A stretch of 64,000 nucleotides of DNA. Origin: Lichenibacterium dinghuense. Lineage in GTDB: Bacteria; Pseudomonadota; Alphaproteobacteria; Rhizobiales; Beijerinckiaceae. Made by a program: the position numbers and the translations under genes. This document shows positions 47,142 through 55,836 of this stretch, in pieces; within the stretch, counting starts at the first letter, position 1, and each line of letters begins with the position of its first letter. A model generated the notes under the pieces. It was not told the origin of the DNA. It ran no database searches and saw nothing but the letters and a program-made list of their open reading frames with translations. The DNA lies in the NCBI RefSeq assembly GCF_021730615.1, contig NZ_JAJLMN010000001.1:2863501-2927500 (forward strand). Direction: 5' to 3'.

Positions 47142-48288
47142 GCGTCCCGCCCTCCGCACCGACCGCCTCGACGCCCTCGCGCGCCGCCTCGACCGCGACG
47201 CCGCGGCGGGGCTGATCGCCGGCGCGCAGGTCGTCGTCGGGCGCCGCGACGGCGTCGCCTTCGAGCACGCGGCCGGCTGGCGCGACGCCGCCGCGCGCGA
47301 CCCGCTGCGCCCCGACGCCGTGTGGCGCATCTTCTCCATGACGAAGCCGATCGTCAGCGTCGCCGCCATGGTCCTGGTCGAGCGCGGCGAGCTGCGGCTC
47401 GACCAGCCCGTCGCGGAGCTGATCCCCGCCTTCGCCGACCTCCGGGTCGCGGCGCCGGGCGGCGGCACCGTGCCGGCCGCCGCCGCCCCGACCGTGCAGG
47501 ACCTCCTGCGCCACACGGCCGGCCTCGCCTACGGCTACCTCGACGGCGGCCCGGCCGGGCGGGCGCTGGCGCGCGACGGTTTCCTCGGCGCCGACCTGCC
47601 GCTGGGGGAACTCGTCGAGCGCCTCGCCGGCTTCCCGCTCGAACATCAGCCCGGAAAACTCTGGCACTACAGCCACGCCACCGAGGTGCTCGGGCGCACG
47701 GTCGAGGTCGCGACGGGGCTGGGCCTCGGCGCCGCGCTGCGCGCGCTGGTGCTCGATCCGCTCGGCATGGCCGACACGGGCTTCCTGCTGCCCGAGCGGG
47801 ACCGCGCCCGCGTGGCCGAGCCGCTGCCGCAGCCGCCGGGCGCACGGCCCCGCTTCTTCGACCCCTGCATCCCCCGCCGCCACGAGAGCGCCGGCGGCGG
47901 GCTGGTCTCGACGGCGGCCGACTACGCGCGCTTCTGCCGGATGGTGCTCGGCCGCGGCACGCTCGAGGGCGCGCGCGTGCTCGGCCCCGCCACCCTGGCC
48001 CTGATGACCGCCGACCACCTCGGGCGCGACACCGGGCGCGCCAGCTACTACCCGCCGGGGCCGGGCTACGGCTTCGGCCTGGGCTTCGCGGTGCGGGTCG
48101 CGGCCGGCGAGGCGCCGTTCCCGGGCACGCCGGGCGACGTCTTCTGGAGCGGCGTCGGCGGCACCTACTTCTGGGTCGACCCGGCGCGGGACCTCTTCGC
48201 CGTGCTGATGCTGCAGTCGTCGTCGGCCGAGCAGCGGCAGGGCTACCGCACGCTGGCGCGCGCCATGGTCTACGCCGCGCTGGACTGA
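47134..48288 (+). CDS. Serine hydrolase (beta-lactamase/esterase family VIII type)
   Basis: This 384-residue protein has the class C beta-lactamase-like fold with SxxK (FSMTKPIVS, near residue 70), the Tyr motif YSHATEVLG near 178, and a late HESAGGGLVST region. There is no signal peptide, so it is cytosolic, more like family VIII esterases than a true beta-lactamase. The start is TTG 47134, overlapping the monooxygenase stop by 8 bp. Co-expression with the monooxygenase suggests ester or amide cleavage of the same substrate. Confidence 0.86.
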   Translation: MPKRPALRTDRLDALARRLDRDAAAGLIAGAQVVVGRRDGVAFEHAAGWRDAAARDPLRPDAVWRIFSMTKPIVSVAAMVLVERGELRLDQPVAELIPAFADLRVAAPGGGTVPAAAAPTVQDLLRHTAGLAYGYLDGGPAGRALARDGFLGADLPLGELVERLAGFPLEHQPGKLWHYSHATEVLGRTVEVATGLGLGAALRALVLDPLGMADTGFLLPERDRARVAEPLPQPPGARPRFFDPCIPRRHESAGGGLVSTAADYARFCRMVLGRGTLEGARVLGPATLALMTADHLGRDTGRASYYPPGPGYGFGLGFAVRVAAGEAPFPGTPGDVFWSGVGGTYFWVDPARDLFAVLMLQSSSAEQRQGYRTLARAMVYAALD

Positions 48289-48364
48289 CGCGCTCCGGCC
48301 GCGCCGAGCCCGAGCCCGCCGGCCGCGAGGCGTGGTATCGAGCGACGGCAGGGGAGGGGACACC

Positions 48365-49258
48365 ATGGACAAGGAACGGGTCGGCTTCGTGGGCGTGGGC
48401 CTGATGGGCCACGGCATGGCGCGCAACATCGTCGACAAGGGCTGGCCCCTGTCGGTGCTGGGCTACAAGCGGCGCGAGGCCGTCGAGGACCTCGTGGCGC
48501 ACGGCGCCCGTGAGGTCCGCTCGGCGCGCGAGCTCGCGGAGAACAGCGACGTCGTGGTGCTCTGCGTCACGGGCTCGCGCCAGGTCGAGGCCTTGGTGGA
48601 GGGGCCGGACGGGCTCGCCTCCGCGGGCGTGCCGCTGGTGGTCGTCGACTGCTCGACCTCCGAGCCCGCCTCGACGGTGCGCCTCGCCGCCGCGCTCCAG
48701 CCGCACGGCATCGCGCTGGTCGACGCGCCGCTGAGCCGCACGCCCAAGGACGCCTGGGCGGGCAACCTCGACGTGATGGTGGGGGGCGACGAGGCCGCGG
48801 TCGCGCGGGTGCGCCCGATCATCGACTGTTTCGCGGGCCGCGTGGTGCCGACCGGGCCCGTGGGCACCGGCCACACGATGAAGCTGCTCAACAACTTCGT
48901 GTCGCTCGGCTACGCGGCCATCTATTCGGAGGCCCTGATGCTCGGCGCCAAGGCCGGGCTGACCCCGCAGGTGTTCGACGCGGTGATCCGCGGGGGGCGC
49001 ATGCACTGCCCGTTCTACGACACGTTCTTCACCTACGTGCTCGAACGGGACCGAGACGCGCACAAGTTCACCCTGTCCAACGCGCTGAAGGACCTGACCT
49101 ACCTCGCGGGCTTCGCGCAGGCGGCCGAGGTGGCCAACCCGGTCGGCGCCGCGGTGCGCAACAGCTTCGCGGCCGCGGTGGCGGGCGGGCGCGGCGCCGA
49201 CTACGTCCCCATGCTGTCCGACATCGTCGGGGACGCCAACGGCGTCGCCCGGAGCTGA
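48365..49258 (+). CDS. 3-hydroxyisobutyrate dehydrogenase-family oxidoreductase
   Basis: This 297-residue protein has the beta-hydroxyacid dehydrogenase motifs GFVGVGLMGHGMARN (NADP-binding), DAPLSRTPKDAWAGNL (substrate), and GTGHTMKLLNNF with the catalytic Lys. It probably oxidises a beta-hydroxyacid to a semialdehyde. It follows the serine hydrolase by 76 bp in the same direction. The product of the upstream pathway could feed it, but that is inference. Confidence 0.9.
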   Translation: MDKERVGFVGVGLMGHGMARNIVDKGWPLSVLGYKRREAVEDLVAHGAREVRSARELAENSDVVVLCVTGSRQVEALVEGPDGLASAGVPLVVVDCSTSEPASTVRLAAALQPHGIALVDAPLSRTPKDAWAGNLDVMVGGDEAAVARVRPIIDCFAGRVVPTGPVGTGHTMKLLNNFVSLGYAAIYSEALMLGAKAGLTPQVFDAVIRGGRMHCPFYDTFFTYVLERDRDAHKFTLSNALKDLTYLAGFAQAAEVANPVGAAVRNSFAAAVAGGRGADYVPMLSDIVGDANGVARS

Positions 49259-49286
49259 AGACGGTCGAGGGCGGCCGACCCCGCCC

Positions 49287-49628
49287 TCACGGCCCGTCCT
49301 TGCGCCCCTGGCACAGCACCACGGGCGTCGCCAGCGCGTTGGCGAAGCCCGTGTCCTGGTAGACGGTGACGTTCTGCTGCCCGCGCGTCAGCATGAACGA
49401 GCCCTGCACCACGCTGGGCGAGCCGCCCGCCGTGGCGAGCGTCCAGGAATAGGTGCAGATCTGGGTCGGCGCCGCGGGGTCGACATGGCTGCACAGGAGC
49501 TGCGCGCCGCCGAGCTGGGCGAAGCCGCCGCAGGAGAAGGCCGGCCCCGCCATCGCGGCGCCCGGCGCGAGCAGCGGCGCCAGGAGTCCCGGCGCCGCCA
49601 GCGCCGTCCGCCATCCCCGTTTCCTCAT
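49287..49628 (-). CDS. Secreted small hypothetical protein with four cysteines
   Basis: This 113-residue protein has a signal peptide (MRKRGWRTALAAPGLLAPLL, AAMA cleavage near residue 27). The mature part, GPAFSCGGFAQLGGAQLLCS, with further QICTYSWTLATAGG and VVLCQGRKDGP, has four Cys that could form two disulphides. It is probably periplasmic or extracellular. I do not recognise the family. Confidence 0.65.
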   Translation of the reverse strand: MRKRGWRTALAAPGLLAPLLAPGAAMAGPAFSCGGFAQLGGAQLLCSHVDPAAPTQICTYSWTLATAGGSPSVVQGSFMLTRGQQNVTVYQDTGFANALATPVVLCQGRKDGP

Positions 49629-49697
49629 CGCGATCCTCCGCTGCGCAGTCGGCCCGGCCCATGCGGCCCCGGCATGCCAGCCCGGACGCCGCCCCGC

Positions 49698-49758
49698 TTG
49701 TCCGACGAATGCTGAACCGTTACATGCGGATCATAAGCATGTCTATGAAACGCATGCT
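49698..49758 (+). promoter_or_regulatory. Promoter with three phased CATG half-sites upstream of marR-emrAB
   Basis: TTGTCC (49698-49703), 17 bp, TACATG (49721-49726) could be -35/-10. From there CATG recurs at 49723, 49738 and 49753, exactly 15 bp apart: ACATGC (49722-49727) with GCATGT (49737-49742) is an inverted pair, and GCATGC (49752-49757) is the third. The first box covers the -10. This spacing fits a MarR-family dimer array that blocks RNA polymerase. The gene downstream (49794) encodes a MarR protein, so autoregulation is likely. Confidence 0.6.
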
Positions 49759-49793
49759 GACGGGCAGGGCGGCGCCGGTCCGCCCCGGAGCGC

Positions 49794-50273
49794 GTGGAGC
49801 CGGCCTTGAACTTTCCGTCCTCCCCCGTGGGCTTCCTGCTGCACGACGTGGCGCGGCTGATGCGGCGGCGCTTCGAGCAGCGCGCGGCGGCGCTGGGCTT
49901 CACCCGGGCGCAGTGGCAGGTGCTGCTGCACCTCAGCCGCAACGAGGGCATCCACCAGGCGGGCCTCGCCGACATCCTTGAGGTCGAGCCGATCTCGCTC
50001 GTGCGGATCCTCGACAAGCTCCAGGCGCGCGGCCTCGTCGAGCGCCGGCAGGACGCCGCCGACCGGCGCTGCTGGCGCCTGCACCTGACCCCCGCCGCCC
50101 ACCCGAGCCTCGCCCTGCTGCAGGACATCGGGGAGGGGACGCGGGCCGAAGCCCTCCAGGGCTTCTCCGACGCGGAGCGCGACGCCCTCGTGGGCGCCCT
50201 GTCCCGCCTCAAGACCAACCTGGCCGACGCCTGCGCGAAGCCGGCGGTCGACGACGAGGCACAGCATGGTTGA
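49794..50273 (+). CDS. MarR family transcriptional regulator
   Basis: This 159-residue protein starts with GTG. Winged HTH: GFTRAQWQVLLHLSRNEGIH, QAGLADILEVEPISLVRILD, LVERRQDAADRRCWRLHLT, the wing with Asp-Arg as in MarR/SlyA. It overlaps emrA by 8 bp. With the phased operator upstream it is probably a ligand-relieved repressor of its own efflux operon. Confidence 0.92.
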   Translation: MEPALNFPSSPVGFLLHDVARLMRRRFEQRAAALGFTRAQWQVLLHLSRNEGIHQAGLADILEVEPISLVRILDKLQARGLVERRQDAADRRCWRLHLTPAAHPSLALLQDIGEGTRAEALQGFSDAERDALVGALSRLKTNLADACAKPAVDDEAQHG

Positions 50274-51555
50274 GGGTATGTCCGGGCGCGACTTCTCCGA
50301 CGCGGAGCCGCTGGAGCGCCACGACGAGGAGGAGCGGGGCGCTTCCGGCCGCGTGAGCCCGCGGGCCCAGGCCGCCGCGGCGCGCTCGCCCGCGCCCGTC
50401 CCCGCGGCCTCCGCGCCGGCGCCCGCGGCGCCCCCCATGGCGGCGGCGGCAGTGCCCTCGGCGACGCGCCCGAAGAAGAGCCGCCTCAGGCCGCTGCTCT
50501 TCGCGGCCCTGCCGGTGGTGCTCGTCGTCGGCGGCTACCGATACGTCACCGGCGGGCAGGTGATGTCGACCGACAACGCCTACGTCCAGGCGCGCTCGCT
50601 CGGCGTGTCGACCGACGTGTCCGGCACGGTCGGGGCCATCGAGGTCCACGACAACCAGCACGTCGAGAAGGGGCAGGTGCTGTTCCGGCTGAAGTCGAAC
50701 AGCTTCCGCATCGCGCTGGAGGGCGCGGAAGCGCAGCTCGGCACGGTGCGCAACCAGGTGCTGACCCTCAAGGCCAGCTACGAGCAGTCGCTGTCCGCCA
50801 TCGCCCAGGCCAAGGCGGACCTGCCCTTCTACCAGGCGACCTTCGACCGTCAGAAGGACCTCCTGTCCAACAGGTTCGCCTCCAAGGCGGCCTACGACAC
50901 GGCCGAGCACGACGTCACCGCCACGCAACAGCGCGTCGCCGTCGCGACCGCGCAGGCTCAGTCCATGCTGGCGCAGCTCGGCGACGACGCGGACCAGCCC
51001 GTGGAGATGAACCCGTTCTACCGGCAGGCCCGGGCGGCGGTGGACGAGGCGCGCCGCGACCTCGACGACACGGTGGTGCGCGCGCCCTTCGCCGGCACGG
51101 TCACCAACGTCGACGCGCTCCAGGTCGGCGGCTACCTCAAGGCCGCGCAGGCCGCCTTCAGCCTGATCTCGGACACGGACGCGTGGGTCGAGGCGAGCCC
51201 CAAGGAGACCGAGCTCACCTACGTGCGCCCCGGCCAGGCCGCCGACGTGAGCGTCGACACCTACCCGGGCGTGGTGTGGCACGGCACGGTGGAGAGCATC
51301 AGCCCGGCCTCGGGCTCGTCCTTCTCGCTGCTGCCGGCGCAGAACACCACGGGCAACTGGGTCAAGGTCGTGCAGCGCATCCCCATGCGGGTCCACGTCG
51401 ACTACGACCCCAAGAAGCCCCCGCTGCGCGTCGGCATGAGCGCGGTCGTGGACGTCGAGACCGGCCACGCCCGCGGCCTGCCGGATTCCGTGCAGCACGG
51501 GCTCGACTGGCTGCGCGGCGAGGCCGCCGCGCTGCGGGAGCGCTATCATGTCTAG
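50266..51555 (+). CDS. HlyD/EmrA family membrane fusion protein
   Basis: This 429-residue periplasmic adaptor has a Pro/Ala-rich cytoplasmic leader (residues 28-66), a membrane helix at about 75-93 (LLFAALPVVLVVGGYRYV), the lipoyl-like half motifs (VSTDVSGTVGAIEVHDNQHV then VRAPFAGTVTNVDALQVGGY) flanking coiled coils, and a beta-barrel end (VRPGQAADVSVDTYPGVVWH). It links the MFS pump to an outer-membrane channel; no TolC is visible here. It overlaps emrB by 8 bp. Confidence 0.93.
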   Translation: MVEGMSGRDFSDAEPLERHDEEERGASGRVSPRAQAAAARSPAPVPAASAPAPAAPPMAAAAVPSATRPKKSRLRPLLFAALPVVLVVGGYRYVTGGQVMSTDNAYVQARSLGVSTDVSGTVGAIEVHDNQHVEKGQVLFRLKSNSFRIALEGAEAQLGTVRNQVLTLKASYEQSLSAIAQAKADLPFYQATFDRQKDLLSNRFASKAAYDTAEHDVTATQQRVAVATAQAQSMLAQLGDDADQPVEMNPFYRQARAAVDEARRDLDDTVVRAPFAGTVTNVDALQVGGYLKAAQAAFSLISDTDAWVEASPKETELTYVRPGQAADVSVDTYPGVVWHGTVESISPASGSSFSLLPAQNTTGNWVKVVQRIPMRVHVDYDPKKPPLRVGMSAVVDVETGHARGLPDSVQHGLDWLRGEAAALRERYHV

Positions 51556-53167
51556 CGTCGTCCTCCGGGGGGCGCCCGCGCCGGACGACCTCGCCCTGCC
51601 CATCGCGTCGCCGGCCGCCGCCGTCCCCTCGCCCGAGGCGACCGCGGGGCCGGAGGCCCCCAACCGCGGCGCCATCACGGCCTGCGTGATCCTGGCCGTG
51701 GTGATGCAGGCGCTCGACACCACCATCGCCAACGTGGCGCTGCCCTACATCCAGGGCAGCGTGTCGGCCTCGGCCGACCAGATCAACTGGGTGCTGACCT
51801 CCTACATCACGGCCGCCGCCATCATGACGCCGGCGGCCGGCTACTTCGCCAAGACCTTCGGCCGCAAGCGCGTGCTGCTGATCTCGGTGGCGGGCTTCGT
51901 GGTGGCCTCCGTGCTCTGCGGCATCGCGCAGTCGCTGGTGCAGATCGTCGGCTTCCGCCTGCTGCAGGGCATGTTCGGCGCCGCGCTGGTGCCGCTCGGC
52001 CAGGCCATCCTGCTCGACATCTACACGCCCGAGGAGCGCGGCTCCGCCATGGCGGTCTACGGCGTGTCGATCATGGTGGGGCCCGTGCTCGGGCCCGTGA
52101 TCGGCGGCTGGCTCACCGACAACATCTCCTGGCGCTGGGTCTTCTACATCAACCTCGGCATCGGCGCCGTGGCGTTCCTCGGCATCTCGGCCTTCGTCAA
52201 CGAGACGCGGCGGGAGCTCGGGGCCAAGCTCGACTGGACCGGCTTCGCGGCGCTCGGCCTCACTATCGCGTCGCTGCAGATCTTCCTCGACCGGGGCGAG
52301 CAGCTCGACTGGTTCTCGTCCGGCGAGATCCGGATCGAGGCGCTGGTCGCGGCCTGCTCCTTCTACGTCTTTCTCGTGCACACCTTCACCGCGAAGGCGT
52401 CCTTCGTCGACGCGCGGCTGTTCCTCGACCGCAACTTCGCGGTCGGCATGGTCTTCATCTTCATCGTCGGCGTCACCTACCTCGCCTCGATGGCGCTGAT
52501 GACGCCCTACCTGCAGACGCTGATGGACTACCCCATCGTCACGGCCGGCCTCGTGATGGGGCCGCGCGGCATCGGCACGATGGTCAGCATGTTCTTCGTG
52601 GGCAAGCTGATCGGCAAGGTCGAGGTGCGCTGGCTGCTGCTGGTGGGGCTCGTCCTCACCGCCTGGGCGATGGACGACATGTCGGGCTGGACGCGCGACG
52701 TGAGCGAGTGGCAGGTGGTCGAGACCGGCTTCGTGCAGGGCGCGGGCCTGGGCTTCCTGTTCGTGCCGCTGTCGGTGGTCACCTTCTCGACGCTGTCGGC
52801 GGCGCAGCGCGGCGACGGCACCGGCCTCTACAACCTGTCGCGCAACATCGGCTCGTCGGTCGGCATCTCGATCGTCACGGCGCTGCTTGCCGAGAATGTC
52901 CAGGCCAACCACGCCGACATCGCCGGCTACGTGACGCCGTTCAACCCGATGTTCCACCTGCCCGCCATCGCGCGGATGTGGAACCCCTACACGGCGCACG
53001 GCCGCGCGGCGCTCGACTCCGTGGTCACGACCCAGGCCACCATGGTGGCCTACATCGACGACTTCCGCCTGCTGATGATCATGGCGCTCTGCGCCATGCC
53101 GCTGGTGTTCCTGCTCAGGAAGGCGAGCGGACCGGTGGAGGTGGACCACTCCGCCGTGATGGAGTGA
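51548..53167 (+). CDS. DHA2/EmrB family MFS drug exporter
   Basis: This 539-residue, 14-helix proton antiporter has motif QALDTTIANVALPYIQG (helix 1), motif A-like GRKRVLLISVAG, GFRLLQGMFGAALVPLGQA, and motif C region GVSIMVGPVLGPVIGGW. It would pump hydrophobic toxicants in a tripartite system with the HlyD protein upstream. The marR-emrA-emrB order with short overlaps is a standard efflux operon. Its substrate is unknown; uncouplers or antibiotics are typical. Confidence 0.94.
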   Translation: MSSVVLRGAPAPDDLALPIASPAAAVPSPEATAGPEAPNRGAITACVILAVVMQALDTTIANVALPYIQGSVSASADQINWVLTSYITAAAIMTPAAGYFAKTFGRKRVLLISVAGFVVASVLCGIAQSLVQIVGFRLLQGMFGAALVPLGQAILLDIYTPEERGSAMAVYGVSIMVGPVLGPVIGGWLTDNISWRWVFYINLGIGAVAFLGISAFVNETRRELGAKLDWTGFAALGLTIASLQIFLDRGEQLDWFSSGEIRIEALVAACSFYVFLVHTFTAKASFVDARLFLDRNFAVGMVFIFIVGVTYLASMALMTPYLQTLMDYPIVTAGLVMGPRGIGTMVSMFFVGKLIGKVEVRWLLLVGLVLTAWAMDDMSGWTRDVSEWQVVETGFVQGAGLGFLFVPLSVVTFSTLSAAQRGDGTGLYNLSRNIGSSVGISIVTALLAENVQANHADIAGYVTPFNPMFHLPAIARMWNPYTAHGRAALDSVVTTQATMVAYIDDFRLLMIMALCAMPLVFLLRKASGPVEVDHSAVME

Positions 53168-53195
53168 CCCTCCCGGCCGTCGAGGCGCGTGGGTC

Positions 53196-54101
53196 CTATC
53201 GGTGAGGCGGGCCGCTCACCCCCGCGGCCCGCGTCGCCGCAATCAGCGTGTTCTCCATCAGCATGGCGATGGTCATCGGGCCGACGCCGCCCGGCACCGG
53301 CGTCACCGCGCCCGCGACCGTCAGCGCGCCGGCGAAATCCACGTCGCCGACGAGCCGCGTCCTGCCCTCGCCCTTCTCGGGCGCCGGAACGCGGTTGATG
53401 CCGACGTCGATCACGACCGCGCCGGGCTTGATCCAGTCCGCCTTCACCATCTCGGGCCGGCCGACGGCCGCCACCAGCACGTCGGCGGTCCGGCACAGGG
53501 CGGGCAGGTCGGCCGTGCGGGAATGGGCCATCGTCACCGTGCAGTCGGCGGCGAGCAGCAGCGCCGCGACCGGCTTGCCGACGAGGTTGGAGCGGCCGAT
53601 CACCATCGCGTGCCGGCCGCGGAGGTCCGGCAGGGCGGAGCGGATCAGCGCCATCGACCCCGCCGGCGTGCAGGGCACGAAGGCGCGGCCGAAGTCGCCG
53701 AGCGCCACGCGGCCGGCGTTGACCTCGTTCAGGCCGTCGACGTCCTTCGCGGGGTCGATGGCGGCGATGGCCGGCAGCGGGTCGAGCGGCTTCGGCAGGG
53801 GGAGCTGCAGCAGGATGCCGTGGATCGTCGGGTCGGCGTTGAGCGCCGCGATCAGCGCGAGGAGGTCGGCCTGCGCGGTGTCGGCCGGCAGCGCGTGCTT
53901 GACCGACTTGAAGCCGCAGCTTTCCGCCATGCGGCCCTTCGAGGCGACGTAGACCTGGCTCGCCGGGTCCTCGCCGACGATCACCACGGCGAGGCCGGGC
54001 CTGACGCCGGTGCGGGCCGCGAGTGCCGCGGCGCCGGCCGTCACGGTCTCGATGACGGCGGCGGCGGCCAGCTTGCCGTCGATGATGGTGGCTGCGGTCA
54101 T
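53196..54101 (-). CDS. folD: Bifunctional methylenetetrahydrofolate dehydrogenase/cyclohydrolase FolD
   Basis: This 301-residue cytosolic enzyme interconverts methylene-, methenyl- and 10-formyl-THF with NADP. Signatures: [19 protein letters not shown] (substrate Tyr/Lys), [45 protein letters not shown] (cofactor), and [23 protein letters not shown] 54101 fits ([13 protein letters not shown]). It lies downstream of purU on the same strand with a 129-bp gap; the pair controls the formyl-THF pool. Confidence 0.96.
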   Translation of the reverse strand: MTAATIIDGKLAAAAVIETVTAGAAALAARTGVRPGLAVVIVGEDPASQVYVASKGRMAESCGFKSVKHALPADTAQADLLALIAALNADPTIHGILLQLPLPKPLDPLPAIAAIDPAKDVDGLNEVNAGRVALGDFGRAFVPCTPAGSMALIRSALPDLRGRHAMVIGRSNLVGKPVAALLLAADCTVTMAHSRTADLPALCRTADVLVAAVGRPEMVKADWIKPGAVVIDVGINRVPAPEKGEGRTRLVGDVDFAGALTVAGAVTPVPGGVGPMTIAMLMENTLIAATRAAGVSGPPHR

Positions 54102-54230
54102 GCGTCTTCCTCGGTCGGCGTCCACAGGGCGGGCGCTCCGGCAGGGCTCGGGGCCGCGCCGGAAGGCTGTGCCGGGGCTCCGCCCCGGACCCCGCGAAAC
54201 GCCTGGGCCTCTCGAAACCGGTTCGGTTTG

Positions 54231-55130
54231 TCAGAACACCACGGTCTTGTGGCCGTTGAGCAGCACGCGCCGCTCCAGGTGCAGCTTCACGCCGCGCGCC
54301 AGCACGCGGGCCTCGACGTCGCGGCCCACCGCCACGAGGTCGTCGGCCGACAGGGCGTGGGTGACGCGCTCGGTCTCCTGCTCGATAATCGGGCCCTCGT
54401 CGAGGTCCGGGGTCACGTAGTGGGCCGTGGCGCCGATCAGCTTCACGCCGCGCTCGTGGGCCTGGTGGTAGGGCTTGGCGCCCTTGAACGAGGGCAGGAA
54501 CGAGTGGTGGATGTTGATGGCGTGGCCGCTGAGCGCCGTCGACAGCTCGTTGGACAGCACCTGCATGTAGCGCGCCAGCACGACGAGGTCCGCGCCCGTG
54601 TCGCGGTAGAGCTGGAGGACCTGCGCTTCCTGCTCGGGCTTGGTGGTCTTCGTGACGGGCAGGTGGTGGAACGGCACGCCGTGCTGCTCGGCGATGGGGC
54701 GCGCGTCCGGGTGGTTCGACGCGATCGCGACGACCTCCGCCCTCAGCCAGCCGACGCGGATCTGGTAGAGCAGGTTCAGCAGGCAGTGGTCGAACTTCGA
54801 CACTAGGATCAACAGCCGCGGCATCGCGTCGCCGTCGGTCAGGCTGACGTCCATGCCGAAGCCGTCGATGGCGCTCTTCAGCGCCCCCCGGATCACGCCG
54901 TGGCCGACCTCGGCCGGCGCGGTGAACAGGATCCGCATGAAGAAGCGGTCCGTCGACCGGTCCCAGTATTGGGCGCTCTCGGCGATGTTGCCGCCGACGG
55001 CGGCGATCGACGTCGTGACGCGCGCCACGATGCCGGGCCGGTCGGTGCACGACAGGTTGAGGATGTGGGTCCGGTCGGCCGGGGCTGGTGCGGCCCGCGG
55101 GGTCGAGGAAGGCGTGTCGGCCGCGGTCAT
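54231..55130 (-). CDS. purU: Formyltetrahydrofolate deformylase PurU
   Basis: This 299-residue enzyme hydrolyses 10-formyl-THF to formate and THF. It has an N-terminal ACT domain (LNLSCTDRPGIVARVTTSIA, residues 25-90) that may sense Met/Gly, and a formyltransferase-like catalytic domain with NIHHSFLPSFKGAKPYHQAH and IGATAHYVTPDLDEGPIIEQ. The PurU hallmark VLARYMQVLS is present. It has 129 bp to folD. Formate release links it to purine (PurT) and C1 metabolism. Confidence 0.95.
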   Translation of the reverse strand: MTAADTPSSTPRAAPAPADRTHILNLSCTDRPGIVARVTTSIAAVGGNIAESAQYWDRSTDRFFMRILFTAPAEVGHGVIRGALKSAIDGFGMDVSLTDGDAMPRLLILVSKFDHCLLNLLYQIRVGWLRAEVVAIASNHPDARPIAEQHGVPFHHLPVTKTTKPEQEAQVLQLYRDTGADLVVLARYMQVLSNELSTALSGHAINIHHSFLPSFKGAKPYHQAHERGVKLIGATAHYVTPDLDEGPIIEQETERVTHALSADDLVAVGRDVEARVLARGVKLHLERRVLLNGHKTVVF

Positions 55131-55209
55131 GCGTCGTGGGGGCCCCTGAGATCTCCGGCCCCTGTCCTGCCCCGATCCGCGCGGCGGGGCAATCCGCGGG
55201 CGCGAAAAA

Positions 55210-55229
55210 GCCCGGCGCGGGGGCCGGGC
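55210..55229 (-). terminator. Rho-independent terminator of the four-cysteine protein genes
   Basis: In the leftward direction GCCCGGC-CCCCGC-GCCGGGC is followed by TTTTT (55209-55205). The 7-bp perfect stem plus T-tract is the clearest intrinsic terminator in the window. It ends the transcript of the gene at 55260-55472. Confidence 0.8.
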
Positions 55230-55259
55230 TCTTCCGATCGAAGCCTCGGGATCAGCGGG

Positions 55260-55472
55260 TCACTCGGCCGCCGTCATGCCGCCGACGGCCTCGGGCGCGA
55301 AGTGGCCGCACCAGTCCTTCTCGGACACGACGGGCCACAGGCCGTGGGCCTCGGGGGTCGGCTGCGACACGGGCGGGTTGTAGCGGCACAGGCCGCCGTC
55401 CTGCGTCGTGGCGGCGTTGTTGCCGTGGTGGTCGTCGAAGAAGGCGCAGTTGCCGCAAGCGCTCGAGGCCAT
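55260..55472 (-). CDS. Small four-cysteine protein, tandem copy A
   Basis: This 70-residue protein has conserved C6-x2-C9 followed by AFF, then C29 (GLCRYNPPVSQP) and C55 in KDWCGHFAPE. The spacing C-x2-C...C...C with flanking aromatic residues suggests one metal (Zn or Fe) site or an iron-sulfur cofactor. No signal peptide is present. It is a clear paralogue of the gene at 55575-55787. The ends match a family of short alphaproteobacterial proteins without known function. Its own upstream motif (55530-55548) sits 58 bp before the ATG. Confidence 0.8.
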   Translation of the reverse strand: MASSACGNCAFFDDHHGNNAATTQDGGLCRYNPPVSQPTPEAHGLWPVVSEKDWCGHFAPEAVGGMTAAE

Positions 55473-55529
55473 GGTGCTCTCCTTGGAAGTGCCGGGCGTC
55501 GGCCCGTCTGAAGTTTAGAACGCGAACAG

Positions 55530-55548
55530 ACTGGAGCGGTTCCAGACT
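55530..55548 (-). promoter_or_regulatory. Shared upstream motif, copy A
   Basis: ACTGGAGCGGTTCCAGACT on the + strand (minus: AGTCTGGAACCGCTCCAGT) contains CTGGA-N5-TCCAG with perfect 5-bp arms. It matches 16 of 19 positions of the motif at 55844-55862, and the distance to the start codon is the same within one base. It is probably an operator or promoter element kept after gene duplication. Confidence 0.6.
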
Positions 55549-55574
55549 GGGCGATGCGGCATCGCTGCCGCGGA

Positions 55575-55787
55575 TCACTCCGCCGCGACGGCGCCCGCGG
55601 TGGTCTCGGGGGCGAAGTGGCCGCACCAGTCCTTCTCGGTCACCACGGGCCACAGGCCGTGCGCCTCGGCCGTGGGCTGTGACACGGGCGGGTTGAAGCG
55701 GCACAGGCCCTCGTGGCCCGCCGCGGCGGCGGCGCTGTGCTCGTCGAAGAAGGCGCAGGAGCCGCAGGAACCGGACTTGGACATCAT
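55575..55787 (-). CDS. Small four-cysteine protein, tandem copy B
   Basis: This 70-residue paralogue of copy A has C8-x2-C11 in GSCGSCAFFDEH, C29 in GLCRFNPPVSQP and C55 in TEKDWCGHFAPE. From C29 to the end copies A and B are nearly identical in spacing, with differences in the linker after AFF. Tandem ATG codons at 55787 and 55784 are both possible starts. The copies are separated by 102 bp and each has its own upstream motif, so they are likely separate transcripts. Confidence 0.8.
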   Translation of the reverse strand: MMSKSGSCGSCAFFDEHSAAAAAGHEGLCRFNPPVSQPTAEAHGLWPVVTEKDWCGHFAPETTAGAVAAE

Positions 55788-55836
55788 GGGATCGTCTCCA
55801 GCAGGCGGAGCCGCAGCCCCGTCGTTGTCTGGAACG

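Noticed and set aside
47134-48288. Antibiotic-resistance beta-lactamase
   Set aside because: SxxK and YxH are present but there is no signal peptide and no KTG motif; family VIII esterase is more likely.
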